Positions 32,955 through 40,758 of a stretch of 40,758 nucleotides of DNA are shown piece by piece (the first letter of the stretch is position 1; every line of letters begins with the position of its first letter). This DNA comes from Mucilaginibacter psychrotolerans (GTDB lineage: Bacteria > Bacteroidota > Bacteroidia > Sphingobacteriales > Sphingobacteriaceae): NCBI RefSeq assembly GCF_004519315.1, contig NZ_SOZE01000034.1:17658-58415 (forward strand), given 5' to 3'. A model generated the notes under the pieces. It saw only the letters and a program-made list of their open reading frames with translations. It was not told the origin of the DNA and did no database searches. The position numbers and the translations under genes are program-made.

Positions 32955-33830
32955 ATGACAACCAGACGGAATTTTTTGGCCCAGGCGGGCATGGCTTCGG
33001 CAGCATTGATGCTGGCGCCGCAATTACTATCGGCAAAAGGCAAAAAAGGCGTAGGCCTGCAGTTATATAGCTTACGCGATGAGTTACCTAAAGATGTAAA
33101 AGGCACCATAGCCAACATCGCCAAGGCGGGCTACTCGGAAGTTGAGACCTTCGGCTATTCTAAAGATGGCGGCTTTTGGGGCCTCAGCGCAAAGGAATTC
33201 AGCGCCTTACTCAAAGCCAACGGCCTGACTACCCCAAGCGGTCACTACGGCCTTGACGAATACTTCGGCAGCGGCAAAATGGATCAGCTGAATAGCTATA
33301 TCGAAAGCGCGCATGCCACCGGCCAAACCTATATCATTATCCCAAGCATCAACCACGAATTCATTAAAACGGCTGCCGACTTTAAAGGCGTTGCCGATAA
33401 AATGAACAAGATTGCGGAGATATTGAAACCCGAAGGCTTGAAACTGGGTTACCACAACCACAACTTTGAGTGGAAAGAAACCGAAGGCACCACGTTTTAC
33501 GATACCATTTTAAACGCTACCGACCCTAAATTGGTAAACATGGAGATGGACCTGTACTGGGTAGTGCGCGCCGGTTATAATCCATTGGAGATCTTCAAAA
33601 AACACCCGGGCCGTTTTACCTTCGTACACATTAAGGATATGGATAAAACCAACCACGAGCTGAACACCGAGATTGGTACCGGTACCATCGATTTTAAAAC
33701 GATATTGGGCCAGGCCAAACTGGGCGGCATCAAACACTTTATTGTAGAGCAGGAAAACTTTACTAATATCGACCCATACAAGAGCATTGCCCAAAGCAGC
33801 GCATACGTAAAAACCCTGCTGAAAGCTTAA
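32955..33830 (+). CDS. Tat-exported sugar phosphate isomerase/epimerase-like TIM barrel
   Basis: This is a 291-residue protein with a twin-arginine signal (Arg4-Arg5 in TTRRNFL) and hydrophobic stretch to LLSAKG. The mature barrel starts VGLQLYSLRDELPKD and contains GYHNHNFEW, VNMEMDLYWVVRAG, FVHIKDMD and FIVEQENFT. It is a paralogue of the protein at 19038, which shares the same start and GYHNH motifs. It lies 29 bases before the DUF1080 gene, which suggests that the two act on the same compound. Confidence 0.92.
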   Translation: MTTRRNFLAQAGMASAALMLAPQLLSAKGKKGVGLQLYSLRDELPKDVKGTIANIAKAGYSEVETFGYSKDGGFWGLSAKEFSALLKANGLTTPSGHYGLDEYFGSGKMDQLNSYIESAHATGQTYIIIPSINHEFIKTAADFKGVADKMNKIAEILKPEGLKLGYHNHNFEWKETEGTTFYDTILNATDPKLVNMEMDLYWVVRAGYNPLEIFKKHPGRFTFVHIKDMDKTNHELNTEIGTGTIDFKTILGQAKLGGIKHFIVEQENFTNIDPYKSIAQSSAYVKTLLKA

Positions 33831-33859
33831 TTAAGGCGCACCAATTAATTCATAGATAC

Positions 33860-34627
33860 ATGAAACAGCAATTCATATTAACCGCACTGCTTATGTGCAG
33901 CGTGGTTGCGGCCAACGCCCAAACAGGCGCAAAGCCCGAGGATACCGAGAAATGGACCCCGGTACCTAAAGTAGTTACCGCAGGTAAAACCACCAGCGAT
34001 GCTCCTTCTGATGCCATTGTTTTGTTCGACGGTAAAAACCTGGACGAATGGGTAGACGTAGCCAGCGGCAACCCCGCCAAATGGAACGTGGACGGCGATG
34101 TGCTCACGGTAAACAAAGCAACCGGCAACATCGAAACCAAGCGTAAATTTGGTAACTACCAGCTGCACATTGAGTGGAAGGTACCTGCCAGCATCACCGG
34201 CACAGGTCAGGGCCGCGGCAACAGCGGCGTGTTTTTGGCTTCGATAGGCAAAGGCGATTTGGGTTACGAATTGCAGGTGCTGGATTCGTACAAGAACGAA
34301 ACCTACGTAAACGGCATGGCAGGCAGTATATACAAACAGTTTATCCCGCTGGCCAACCCAACCAAGCCCCCCGGCGTTTGGAACACCTACGATGTGATCT
34401 GGACCGCCCCAACCTTCGATGGCGATAAAGTAAAAACCCCGGCCCGCGTAACCGTATTATTCAACGGCGTACTGGTAGAAAACAACATCGAACTGCTGGG
34501 CCCAACTCAATACATCGGCGCACCCGGTTACCGCGCAGCCCACGGCCCAAGCCCTATAAAACTACAAGCCCACGGCGACAAAAGCGAACCGTTGAGTTTC
34601 AGAAATATTTGGGTGAGGGAGTTGTAA
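33860..34627 (+). CDS. Secreted DUF1080 / 3-keto-disaccharide hydrolase-like protein
   Basis: This is a 255-residue exported protein with a signal peptide at 1-20 (cut near ANAQ). The mature part is a concanavalin-like DUF1080 domain: AIVLFDGKNLDEWV, QLHIEWKVP, GQGRGNSGVFL, YELQVLDSY, AGSIYKQ, PGVWNTYDVIW, and the end IKLQAHGDKSEPLSFRNIWVREL. Characterised members of this family (PF06439) hydrolyse 3-keto-glycosides. As the last gene of the cluster it fits cleavage of the keto-glycoside made by the GMC enzymes. Confidence 0.92.
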   Translation: MKQQFILTALLMCSVVAANAQTGAKPEDTEKWTPVPKVVTAGKTTSDAPSDAIVLFDGKNLDEWVDVASGNPAKWNVDGDVLTVNKATGNIETKRKFGNYQLHIEWKVPASITGTGQGRGNSGVFLASIGKGDLGYELQVLDSYKNETYVNGMAGSIYKQFIPLANPTKPPGVWNTYDVIWTAPTFDGDKVKTPARVTVLFNGVLVENNIELLGPTQYIGAPGYRAAHGPSPIKLQAHGDKSEPLSFRNIWVREL

Positions 34628-34651
34628 AAGGAACAGCTTCTATTGATATTT

Positions 34652-34689
34652 AAAAGCCGGCTGCCTGAGGAGGGGAGCCGGCTTTTTTT
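34652..34689 (+). terminator. Strong terminator ending the catabolic cluster, likely bidirectional
   Basis: This is an 11-base-pair perfect stem (AAAAGCCGGCT / AGCCGGCTTTT) with a 13-base loop and seven T. The minus-strand reading also ends in TTTT, so it may serve the tRNA-Asp transcript too. An almost identical copy lies at 38314. Confidence 0.88.
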
Positions 34690-34803
34690 GGATTCCCGTC
34701 TTAGGAGCGATGAAAGTGAAGTAGGTCAGAAGTAAGTTTTAAACTCACTAAGCTGTAAAAAACTCGCGAACATCGCTGCCAAATGAAATCAAAGTGTGAG
34801 TTG

Positions 34804-34877
34804 CGGAATGGACGGGACTCGAACCCGCGACCTCCTGCGTGACAGGCAGGCATTCTAACCAGCTGAACTACCACTCC
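34804..34877 (-). tRNA. tRNA-Asp (anticodon GTC)
   Basis: This is a 74-base cloverleaf read on the minus strand. The acceptor stem is GGAGTGG / CCATTCC (one G-U), followed by TAGTTCAGCTGG (D arm), anticodon loop CTGTCAC with GTC (complement at 34841-34843), TTCGAGT in the T loop, and discriminator G. CCA is not encoded (CAA follows). Confidence 0.95.
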
Positions 34878-34888
34878 GTTTTCGAGTT

Positions 34889-34896
34889 CAAATATA
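34889..34896 (-). promoter_or_regulatory. -7 box of the tRNA-Asp promoter
   Basis: TATATTTG on the minus strand lies 11 bases before the tRNA 5' end, the expected distance. No TTTG is seen at the usual -33 distance. Confidence 0.45.
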
Positions 34897-34922
34897 ATAA
34901 AAATATTAGTGCGTTTACCCTG

Positions 34923-37391
34923 TTATACGATAGTTCCTGAATATGGCAATGATTTTATGTAAGTTTCCATAAATATAAAATCAGGATTCCCATTTTTGTC
35001 AACTGGTAAAGAAATCTTCTCTCTTTCTAACCTTGCATCACTTATTTCCCTCGCGAAATTAAATTTTGGCCTAATTGATTCAATAATAGGTTTAAGAAAA
35101 ATCGAAATGTAATTATTTAACGTCGTGTTTTGATCTTTCAAATATATAACCGTACAATGATCAGAACATACGAAGTCATACGTATGATAAAATAAGTATC
35201 CGACGCTCCCGCTGTTATTTATTGTCATTGCATTTTTATAGATAGTCATATAAGTAGGTGGCGTTATATAATTATCTATGCCGTTATTAACCTTCGTGGA
35301 AGATATGTAAGCTATGTCACCATTGTTTTGATCTAATTTTATCAACCTTTTACCGCGTTCAAAATAAAATACTTCAGAAAAAGAAAACTCCTTCCAATCC
35401 GACATATTAAAGTTGAATTTTATTTTGTCGTTGGCTGGCTTGCGTTGTATAGTGTCATTTAATATTTCTAAGAAAGTAATCTCATCAATGTCCTTGTTTA
35501 ATAAATCAAGTTTTAGCTTAGTCGAAAAAATTATGTGCTGTTTTATGCTTTTTATAAAAGATTTCTCTGATAAATGCGAGTAGTCCGTCTTTGAATGGGC
35601 TTGTATGATCCATTCATCGTTTAGAAGGATAGGAGTACTCACAAGATTTATCTGATTCTCATACTTGTCGGGGTTCTTTAGTTTTTCTAACAGCGTTTTT
35701 TTTATTGTCGTCCACTTATTTAAGACATCTGTGCGTCCTCTATTTTTCGATAAAACAAAGCCGTCATCATTCAAATCGTAAAATGTAACGTTTTTATTGT
35801 TGTGAGGTAAATTAGTCTTAAAAATAGCTATGGCTGTATGTGTGGCGGCATTAGGTTGGAATAACTCTCCTGGCATATTTATAACAGCCTTTAACGTATG
35901 TTTAGAAAGAATTCTGTTTCGTTCAATTTCGTCTTTGAAATAAGTCGACAGCGGTGCTATAATAACACCATAGCTGCTCACAGAATCTAGTAATGTTTCT
36001 AAAAATTGAATTTCTTTTTTTGTGGGATTTGTTTGATTATCCTTACCCCCATATGGCGGATTGATAAAGCCTATAGAAGGACGTATATCCTCCATCCGAA
36101 GTTTCTTTAAAATTTCTTCAGCTTTTTCAGAAAATGCATCTATATTAAAAATTCTAGATTTTCCATCGCCTCTAAAAAGCATGTTCGAAATTGCCAACGA
36201 ATACATGGTACTGCTTTTCTCGAAGCCAATTAGTTGATTTTGCTTTAATTTCTTTATTTTCTCCTGCTTATTGGCCAGTTGCGATAATTCAATCTCATGG
36301 ACTAACTTATTCATTCCTGATATCAAGAACGCCCCGGTCCCGCAACATGTATCCAGAATAACGTCATTGTTTTTTATTTCGACTAATTCGGTAAACAATT
36401 GAGTAATATGACTTGGCGTTAAAACAATACCCTTTTTTACATTGGCAACGCCAGCATAACGCAGAAACTCTTCATAAAATTTTCCAATTATGTCGTAATT
36501 GGTTCGTTTGTTAAAAAGAGGAATTACATTGCTTTCAAGTTCGTTTAGGATTTTCTTTAATATGTCGGATGATAATAAGTCGTTATCCGTTTTAATAAAT
36601 GTCAATTCATTTACTAGGACATCAATTTTATCTTTATCAATGCCCTCGTTTAGTAAAATATCTTCAATTGTTGTAGGGATATTTCTAATTATAGTAGTTA
36701 TAGTCCAATTGCTGTAACTCTTCTTGAAATCGTTAGATATATCTCCTTTGTCATAAAGGCAAATCATCAATGCACTCAGTAACACGGGCCTTTTTTGCGA
36801 ATCAAGTGTCCGCAACATTCTGTTTATCTCGCTGGAAGATTTTGAGATATTTTTCGAAATGTTTTCAAGATCTATATTTTCGAAAAAAGCCAAATAATCT
36901 TCCTCGTCTAAAATTTCGTTTGTCTCGATTTTTTTTATTTGCTCATTTGCTAAAATAAATGTTGAAATTAAGTGATTATATTCATCATTAATATCTCCAG
37001 AAAATGCAATTCCTACTATGGACCAGTCTTCAAAGTATTTTCGTATCGTCGGATTGAGCGTGTCTATTTTCTCACCAAAAAAATGTGATAAATAATGTTT
37101 AATACCATCTACCGCGTAGCTTTTAGGACTATTTTCATTTTTTGAGATATGGTTTTTTATAGTTGGTTTGTTCTCTACAAGGATTAAAAGACGCTTTTTT
37201 TCATTTAAATAAATTAGATCAGGCTCTCCTCTAAAACCCTTCCCACTTTTACTAGAGACATCTAAGCATTCTTGTACATAGGAATTCGAAGTTTTTTTGA
37301 TTAACCATTTTTCGCTATACTTTTTTGATTCTTTTATATAGTTGTATAGATCTAAATCGGTTTTAGCTTCATTCTTCCTGCTATTTATCAT
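34923..37391 (-). CDS. Single-chain restriction-modification protein: nuclease, N6-adenine methylase and specificity domain
   Basis: This is an 822-residue protein. Residues about 35-105 form a PD-(D/E)XK-like nuclease: GEPDLIYL with Asp58, then LVENK with Glu73 and Lys75. Residues about 295-560 form a type I (HsdM-like) methylase: GKFYEEFLRYAG, motif I DTCCGTGAF (347-355), motif IV NPPYGG (444-449). Residues about 650-815 resemble one type I target-recognition domain (WKEFSFSEVFYFERGKRL, YISSTKVNNG, NNSGSVGYLFYHTYDFVCSDHCTVIYL). This order fits type IIG or related fused systems. The gene is much more AT-rich than its neighbours, and no separate helicase or partner gene is present. It lies next to tRNA-Asp. 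Cleavage activity is inferred only. Confidence 0.85.
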   Translation of the reverse strand: MINSRKNEAKTDLDLYNYIKESKKYSEKWLIKKTSNSYVQECLDVSSKSGKGFRGEPDLIYLNEKKRLLILVENKPTIKNHISKNENSPKSYAVDGIKHYLSHFFGEKIDTLNPTIRKYFEDWSIVGIAFSGDINDEYNHLISTFILANEQIKKIETNEILDEEDYLAFFENIDLENISKNISKSSSEINRMLRTLDSQKRPVLLSALMICLYDKGDISNDFKKSYSNWTITTIIRNIPTTIEDILLNEGIDKDKIDVLVNELTFIKTDNDLLSSDILKKILNELESNVIPLFNKRTNYDIIGKFYEEFLRYAGVANVKKGIVLTPSHITQLFTELVEIKNNDVILDTCCGTGAFLISGMNKLVHEIELSQLANKQEKIKKLKQNQLIGFEKSSTMYSLAISNMLFRGDGKSRIFNIDAFSEKAEEILKKLRMEDIRPSIGFINPPYGGKDNQTNPTKKEIQFLETLLDSVSSYGVIIAPLSTYFKDEIERNRILSKHTLKAVINMPGELFQPNAATHTAIAIFKTNLPHNNKNVTFYDLNDDGFVLSKNRGRTDVLNKWTTIKKTLLEKLKNPDKYENQINLVSTPILLNDEWIIQAHSKTDYSHLSEKSFIKSIKQHIIFSTKLKLDLLNKDIDEITFLEILNDTIQRKPANDKIKFNFNMSDWKEFSFSEVFYFERGKRLIKLDQNNGDIAYISSTKVNNGIDNYITPPTYMTIYKNAMTINNSGSVGYLFYHTYDFVCSDHCTVIYLKDQNTTLNNYISIFLKPIIESIRPKFNFAREISDARLEREKISLPVDKNGNPDFIFMETYIKSLPYSGTIV

Positions 37392-38313
37392 TTTTCAAGA
37401 TTGTTTTTAATGTAAAGTTACGGCCTATCCATCTTGTAAAAAACACCCAACTCTCTTTTTATAAGAAAATAGGGTAAGCTTATCGAAGAAAGTTTCGAAC
37501 TGCAAATGATTAAAATTAACGTTTCATGTGAATTGTAACTCACTTCCACAGGTTTAACTACTCTCTTAAGATATTCGTATAACAGTTTTGGTTTGCATTC
37601 TACTGGTCGTCATTTGTGTGATAAATAACAATTGCTGTAAAAATACTAAAATAATTAGTACTTGATTGCTTTTTTTGAATTATATTTAGGAATTGTGATT
37701 TTACTCTTAATTGTTGATGAATTACCCCTTGCCGGCGCGTGTCCCTAGATTTCACGCTACCGCCTATTACCGCTAATCCCAACTAATCGTATTTCCGCAA
37801 TACACCCACCGCTTCCTATGCGGGCCGCAAGGTTTCTATGCTAATGATTACCAGGTAGTAATTCAGCCGAATCCAATCCAACAAAAAGCTTTACTTTTAG
37901 CTACTCGATAAATTAATCTATAAACCTAATCTTTCCGCAAGATGGGCCTCGGTACAACTCAACTCATCCTCATTGCGTTGCCCGTTTAATTTCTCCCGGC
38001 AATATTAGGCAGGCGCAAAAATAATTCCCGGTCTATCTTCCGCTTAAACCTGCTTCTAGGTTGACGCTCGTTGCCTGGGTAATCGCGCTACGGAGGGCCC
38101 TATCTAAAGAGGTGCTGCCGGTTAACCTTAACAGGATGTCGTCTGTTTCGGAGGGTGTGACCATGGCCTTGTCGTTGAATTTTAAGCAGTCATCGTTGGA
38201 TGAAAAGTTCCACATCGGGATGATTGATAAATATTTGCACTATCGGCCGGAAAGGAATCTTTATAAAACCGATGTGAAAAATTGGACCGAGAAAAATTGG
38301 ACGGAAAAAATAC
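37392..38313. other. About 0.9 kb with no convincing gene
   Basis: The sequence upstream of the restriction-modification gene is AT-rich to about 37720, then has normal composition. Short open frames exist but show no family motifs. The best is a minus-strand frame ending at 38033 (starting at or below 38215, containing DDILLRLTGSTSLDRALRSA), which has normal codon use and could be a decayed gene fragment. A small direct repeat (aaaaattggac, twice) lies at 38277-38302. No integrase or transposase is present. Confidence 0.5.
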
Positions 38314-38350
38314 AAAAGCCGGCTGCCTGTGAGGGGAGCCGGCTTTTTTT
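38314..38350. terminator. Near-identical second copy of the GCCGGC terminator
   Basis: The same 11-base-pair stem as at 34652 (AAAAGCCGGCT / AGCCGGCTTTT) has a loop of nearly the same sequence (GCCTGTGAGGGG against GCCTGAGGAGGGG). It is T-rich on both strands. On the minus strand it lies about 50 bases after the alpha/beta hydrolase stop, which it probably terminates. Confidence 0.82.
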
Positions 38351-38401
38351 AGATAGCAGCTTTATATAAGTAAATATTCAAGAATAGCACTGCCATACTG
38401 G

Positions 38402-39334
38402 TTAACCCAAAAACGGCAGAATAACTTCCAGCACTTTTTCAGGCTTTTCCTCATTCATATAATGCCCGCTATCTAACAATCCAATCACGTTACAGTCTTT
38501 TGCAACGTAAGGTAAACCCATCTTCATGAAATTATAACTCACATTACTTCCAATGCCTAAAACAGGCGTAGTCAATGACTGATAGCTTTTTGCATCTTCT
38601 ATATCCTGGGTAAATGTTTGATACCAGGCATTTGAGGCGCGGATATTTTCCGGATCATTATAAACTGATGCGTACACTTCCCTTTCGAAGGTAGTCATTT
38701 TCGTTTCGTCGATCATTACATAAGCGAACAACCAATCCAATAAATATTGAAACCTTCCTTCCAATAATTTCTCGGGCAGTCCCTTTATCTGGTTAAAACC
38801 CATCCACCAAACATATTGCGACTCACCGGTCATTTTTTCAGTAAATGTGCCTAATGCCGGTATCAAAGGCATTTGAAGCATACCCTGGCTGGGATGCGCG
38901 CCGTCCATGATCACCAGTTTTGCTATACTTTCCGGATAGTTAAAAGCCATACTCATAGCTACCATGCCACCAATATCGTGACCAAGCAAGTACACTTTCC
39001 CCAAATTTAGATGTTGGATAAGATCATAAATATCTTTAGCCATGGTTTTCTTATCATAACCAGCTTCCGGTTTAGCAGAAGCACCCATGCCTCGGATGTC
39101 TACAACGATTACGCTGTATTTTTGTGCAAGTGTCGGGGCTATGTTTTTAAAGGAATACCAAGTTTGCGGCCAGCCCGGAAGGCAGATTAAAGGGATGCCG
39201 CTGCCGCCTTCCACATAATGTAATTTTACACCATTAACATTCGTGTATTTGTTTTCAAATCCAGGCCATTGTTTGATCAGTTCTTCGTCGGAATACTGAT
39301 CGGTCATTATTTTTTCTTCGTTATTCATGATCAT
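38402..39334 (-). CDS. Alpha/beta-fold hydrolase, epoxide-hydrolase/dehalogenase-like
   Basis: This is a 310-residue protein. The oxyanion-hole motif is LPGWPQTW (GWP at 54-56), and VVDIRGMGASAKP follows. The nucleophile elbow GHDIGG has Asp120 in place of serine, as in epoxide hydrolases and haloalkane dehalogenases. The catalytic His291 is in DSGHYMNEE. The start could be M1, M3 or M10; the domain begins after residue 20. It has no signal peptide. It follows the NmrA-like gene by 4 bases and must share its promoter. The substrate is unknown. Confidence 0.9.
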   Translation of the reverse strand: MIMNNEEKIMTDQYSDEELIKQWPGFENKYTNVNGVKLHYVEGGSGIPLICLPGWPQTWYSFKNIAPTLAQKYSVIVVDIRGMGASAKPEAGYDKKTMAKDIYDLIQHLNLGKVYLLGHDIGGMVAMSMAFNYPESIAKLVIMDGAHPSQGMLQMPLIPALGTFTEKMTGESQYVWWMGFNQIKGLPEKLLEGRFQYLLDWLFAYVMIDETKMTTFEREVYASVYNDPENIRASNAWYQTFTQDIEDAKSYQSLTTPVLGIGSNVSYNFMKMGLPYVAKDCNVIGLLDSGHYMNEEKPEKVLEVILPFLG

Positions 39335-39338
39335 CTTT

Positions 39339-40220
39339 TTAAATATTTGTTGCTACGGGCGACCAGCTTAAACCCTCATACCGGTCGTTATCCAAATTAG
39401 TATGATGAACTAAAAACATACTGTACAGATACTGCGCCTGCTGCCATTTAGGGTAAAGCTCATTTTCTCCTTCGGGATGAGCTGCTCTTAGTGTTTTGTT
39501 ATAAGCTGAAAACCCTTCCATTGAACCCATATCAATTAAGTCGAATTTTGATCCCTTATATTGCTCGCTCAAACTAACCAGGTCATTGGGGCTTATCCTA
39601 AAGCTTGCGATTCTTAGTGCCTGCGGCGCAGCTTCATCCAGTGCTACCATCGCCGTAAAGGCAGCCGTATCGTCCATGGTAGTAAAGTCAATTGCCCAAT
39701 CGACTTTATTATCGTAGTAAGAAATAGTTTTTTGCTGTACATTGAATAACGGCGTATTATACCGAAGTATGTCTGCAAAAGCCCCGTTGAAGATAGAGGT
39801 AGACCGGATCGGGCTATTATCCAATATCGCATGAAATTCTTTGCGTAGATCGAAGTTCCTGTTTTCCCCCGCCGGCATCGTCGTAAAGTCCGACGAAAAA
39901 TCAGAAGGGATAAAATGCGGAACACCTGCGGCGACCGCCGCATTTAAAAGTTTGGTTTGTGTATCTACGATAACCTCGCGCAGCCCTGCTAAAGCCGATA
40001 CAATGCAATTAACGCCTGCACATGCGCCTATTAATTCCTGTTCGTTGTCCATGTCAACCTTGAAAATATCAACGCCCATTTTCTCAAGCGCATCAACTTT
40101 TTTAGGCTCACTTTGTTCGCGCACAATCGCCCGGACGTGTACATTTCTTTTGATCAGTTCCCGGCATATTTTTTGGCCAAGATGACCTGTAGCTCCTGCT
40201 ACCAATATTAGCTTTTCCAT
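39339..40220 (-). CDS. NmrA-like NAD(P)-binding reductase
   Basis: This is a 293-residue protein from the ATG at 40218-40220 (MEKLILVAGATGHLG). A longer frame to 40253 would run through the -7 box and add unconserved residues. The dinucleotide motif GATGHLG (9-15) is followed by RAIVREQSEPKK, the short-chain/NmrA family pattern. VPHFIPSDFSSDF and NGAFADILRY fit the isoflavone-reductase-like or aromatic-alcohol reductase group. It is the first gene of a two-gene operon with the hydrolase and may detoxify reactive aromatic or quinone compounds, which is inference only. Confidence 0.88.
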   Translation of the reverse strand: MEKLILVAGATGHLGQKICRELIKRNVHVRAIVREQSEPKKVDALEKMGVDIFKVDMDNEQELIGACAGVNCIVSALAGLREVIVDTQTKLLNAAVAAGVPHFIPSDFSSDFTTMPAGENRNFDLRKEFHAILDNSPIRSTSIFNGAFADILRYNTPLFNVQQKTISYYDNKVDWAIDFTTMDDTAAFTAMVALDEAAPQALRIASFRISPNDLVSLSEQYKGSKFDLIDMGSMEGFSAYNKTLRAAHPEGENELYPKWQQAQYLYSMFLVHHTNLDNDRYEGLSWSPVATNI

Positions 40221-40242
40221 TTTATCATCATTTTTGATGATG

Positions 40243-40250
40243 CAAACGTA
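40243..40250 (-). promoter_or_regulatory. -7 box of the NmrA-like/hydrolase operon
   Basis: TACGTTTG on the minus strand is an exact TAnnTTTG match 22 bases before the ATG at 40220. No TTTG is found 19-21 bases upstream; a palindrome occupies that place instead, which suggests activator-dependent transcription. Confidence 0.6.
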
Positions 40251-40270
40251 CATGCTTAAAAGGCCGCTAA

Positions 40271-40288
40271 AACTACCATTTGGTAGTT
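40271..40288. promoter_or_regulatory. 18-base palindrome, probable operator
   Basis: AACTACCATTTGGTAGTT is a perfect inverted repeat (8-base arms, TT centre). It covers the missing -33 position of the NmrA operon promoter, centred about 42 bases before the expected start site. It lies just past the end of the Crp/Fnr pseudogene, so it could also act as that gene's weak terminator. Confidence 0.6.
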
Positions 40289-40295
40289 AATGAAT

Positions 40296-40733
40296 TTACT
40301 TGATGTTTTTTCTGATTCTGCTCAAGGCGTTGGGTGTTATACCCAGGTAAGAGGCGATCTGTTTGACCGGGACTCTTTTTATCAATTCAGATTTCGCCAT
40401 AAATTCCAGGTAGCGTTCTTCTGCCGACAAGGTTTGGAAACTAATTATTTGATCGATCATCCTAACCGCCATGGCTTCCCAGGTTATCCTGCCAAACTCC
40501 TGCCAGGTTGGAAATTATTTATAAAGCTTTTCCATCTCGGGTTTGTCGATATAGAACAATTCGGTCTCTTCTATGGCTTCTATGTTAAACCTCGTGGGTT
40601 TTTGGGGATTTAGACTGGATATTTCGGTAAAAAATTCATAGGATTATGTATTTAGTTCGCATTTAATCATTTTGTAATTTACGGGTTTAGCCTCGGTCAT
40701 TCTGGTTATAAGTTTATCAAAAATTGAGTTCAT
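40296..40733 (-). pseudogene. Broken Crp/Fnr-family transcriptional regulator
   Basis: On the minus strand a start-like MNSIFDKLITRMTEA (ATG at 40731-40733) is followed after 29 codons by a stop. Another frame then resumes as NFFTEISSLNPQKPTRF, NIEAIEETELFYIDKPEMEKLYK, a TAA stop at about codon 45 of that frame, then FPTWQEFGRITWEAM, LSAEERYLEFMAKSEL and the recognition helix IASYLGITPNALSRIRKNIK to the stop at 40296. That is the C-terminal half of a cyclic-nucleotide-binding-fold regulator. The span holds 146 codons where intact relatives have about 190, so much of the central beta roll is missing. With at least two stops it cannot make a working protein, unless the reading contains sequencing errors. 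Confidence 0.8.
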
Positions 40734-40758
40734 ATGCCCCCTTCTGTTAAAACGGAAA

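Noticed and set aside
34804..37391. tRNA-Asp as an integration site of a genomic island
   Set aside because: The foreign-looking gene lies on the 5' side of the tRNA, no integrase is present and no repeated tRNA 3' end was found, so an attachment site is not supported.
37600..37782. Minus-strand 60-codon ORF
   Set aside because: No motif, no promoter, low complexity; probably chance in a gene-poor spacer.
38061..38369. Plus-strand 102-codon ORF with a NWTEK repeat
   Set aside because: It reads through the terminator hairpin at 38314 and has no family features; the short repeat comes from a DNA duplication.
40290..40613. Plus-strand 107-codon ORF
   Set aside because: It is antisense to the Crp/Fnr pseudogene, whose helix-turn-helix is plainly readable on the other strand.

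Overview
The window reads as chromosomal DNA of a Bacteroidota bacterium, most likely Sphingobacteriaceae close to Mucilaginibacter. The signs are a SusC-type beta-barrel with a carboxypeptidase-like N-terminus, Tat-exported sugar oxidoreductases, TIM-barrel isomerases and DUF1080 hydrolase, weak Shine-Dalgarno signals, and promoters of the Bacteroidota form TTTG-N19/20-TAnnTTTG. The genus is inferred from protein style, not from a marker gene.

Layout. 1-935: a minus-strand array of five short exported peptides (one cut by the window edge), all complete copies ending in KDIGxAD followed by the stop codon. Divergent from them is a TPR sensor-like membrane protein with a histidine-kinase phosphoacceptor (DHp) helix pair but no ATPase domain (1267-2706). 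2712-8186: a small unknown protein, an XRE regulator, a UvrD/PcrA helicase, a YoeB toxin with a short putative antitoxin, a small membrane protein and an Rpn-type nuclease. 8293-10993: a YyaL-type thioredoxin-domain protein and a SlyD-like FKBP isomerase. 11131-15750 (minus): a secreted protein, a PH-domain membrane protein, a HigBA module with a palindromic operator, and a large outer-membrane barrel with a glycine-rich tail. 15971-17050: a fatty-acid desaturase.

17485-34627 is one long plus-strand catabolic region: a TolB-like propeller protein, two GMC flavoenzymes with Fe-S cysteines, two gluconate-dehydrogenase-subunit-3-like Tat lipoproteins, a lipoprotein cytochrome c, two Gfo/Idh/MocA oxidoreductases, four TIM-barrel isomerase/epimerase-like proteins, two MFS transporters and a DUF1080 (3-keto-glycoside hydrolase-like) protein. 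Together they fit periplasmic C3 oxidation of glycosides, with electrons passed to cytochrome c, followed by cleavage or isomerisation of the 3-keto sugars and import of products. The pathway is inferred from family membership; the substrate cannot be read from sequence.

34804-38400: a tRNA-Asp, then an AT-rich single-chain restriction-modification gene and about 1 kb with no convincing gene. This looks like an acquired segment, and it lies between two near-identical terminators. 38402-40733: an alpha/beta hydrolase and an NmrA-like reductase in one operon behind a palindrome-bearing promoter, next to a broken Crp/Fnr-family regulator.

The most novel-looking element is the KDIGxAD peptide array with its divergent TPR/DHp protein. 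A peptide-signalling role is a hypothesis only.
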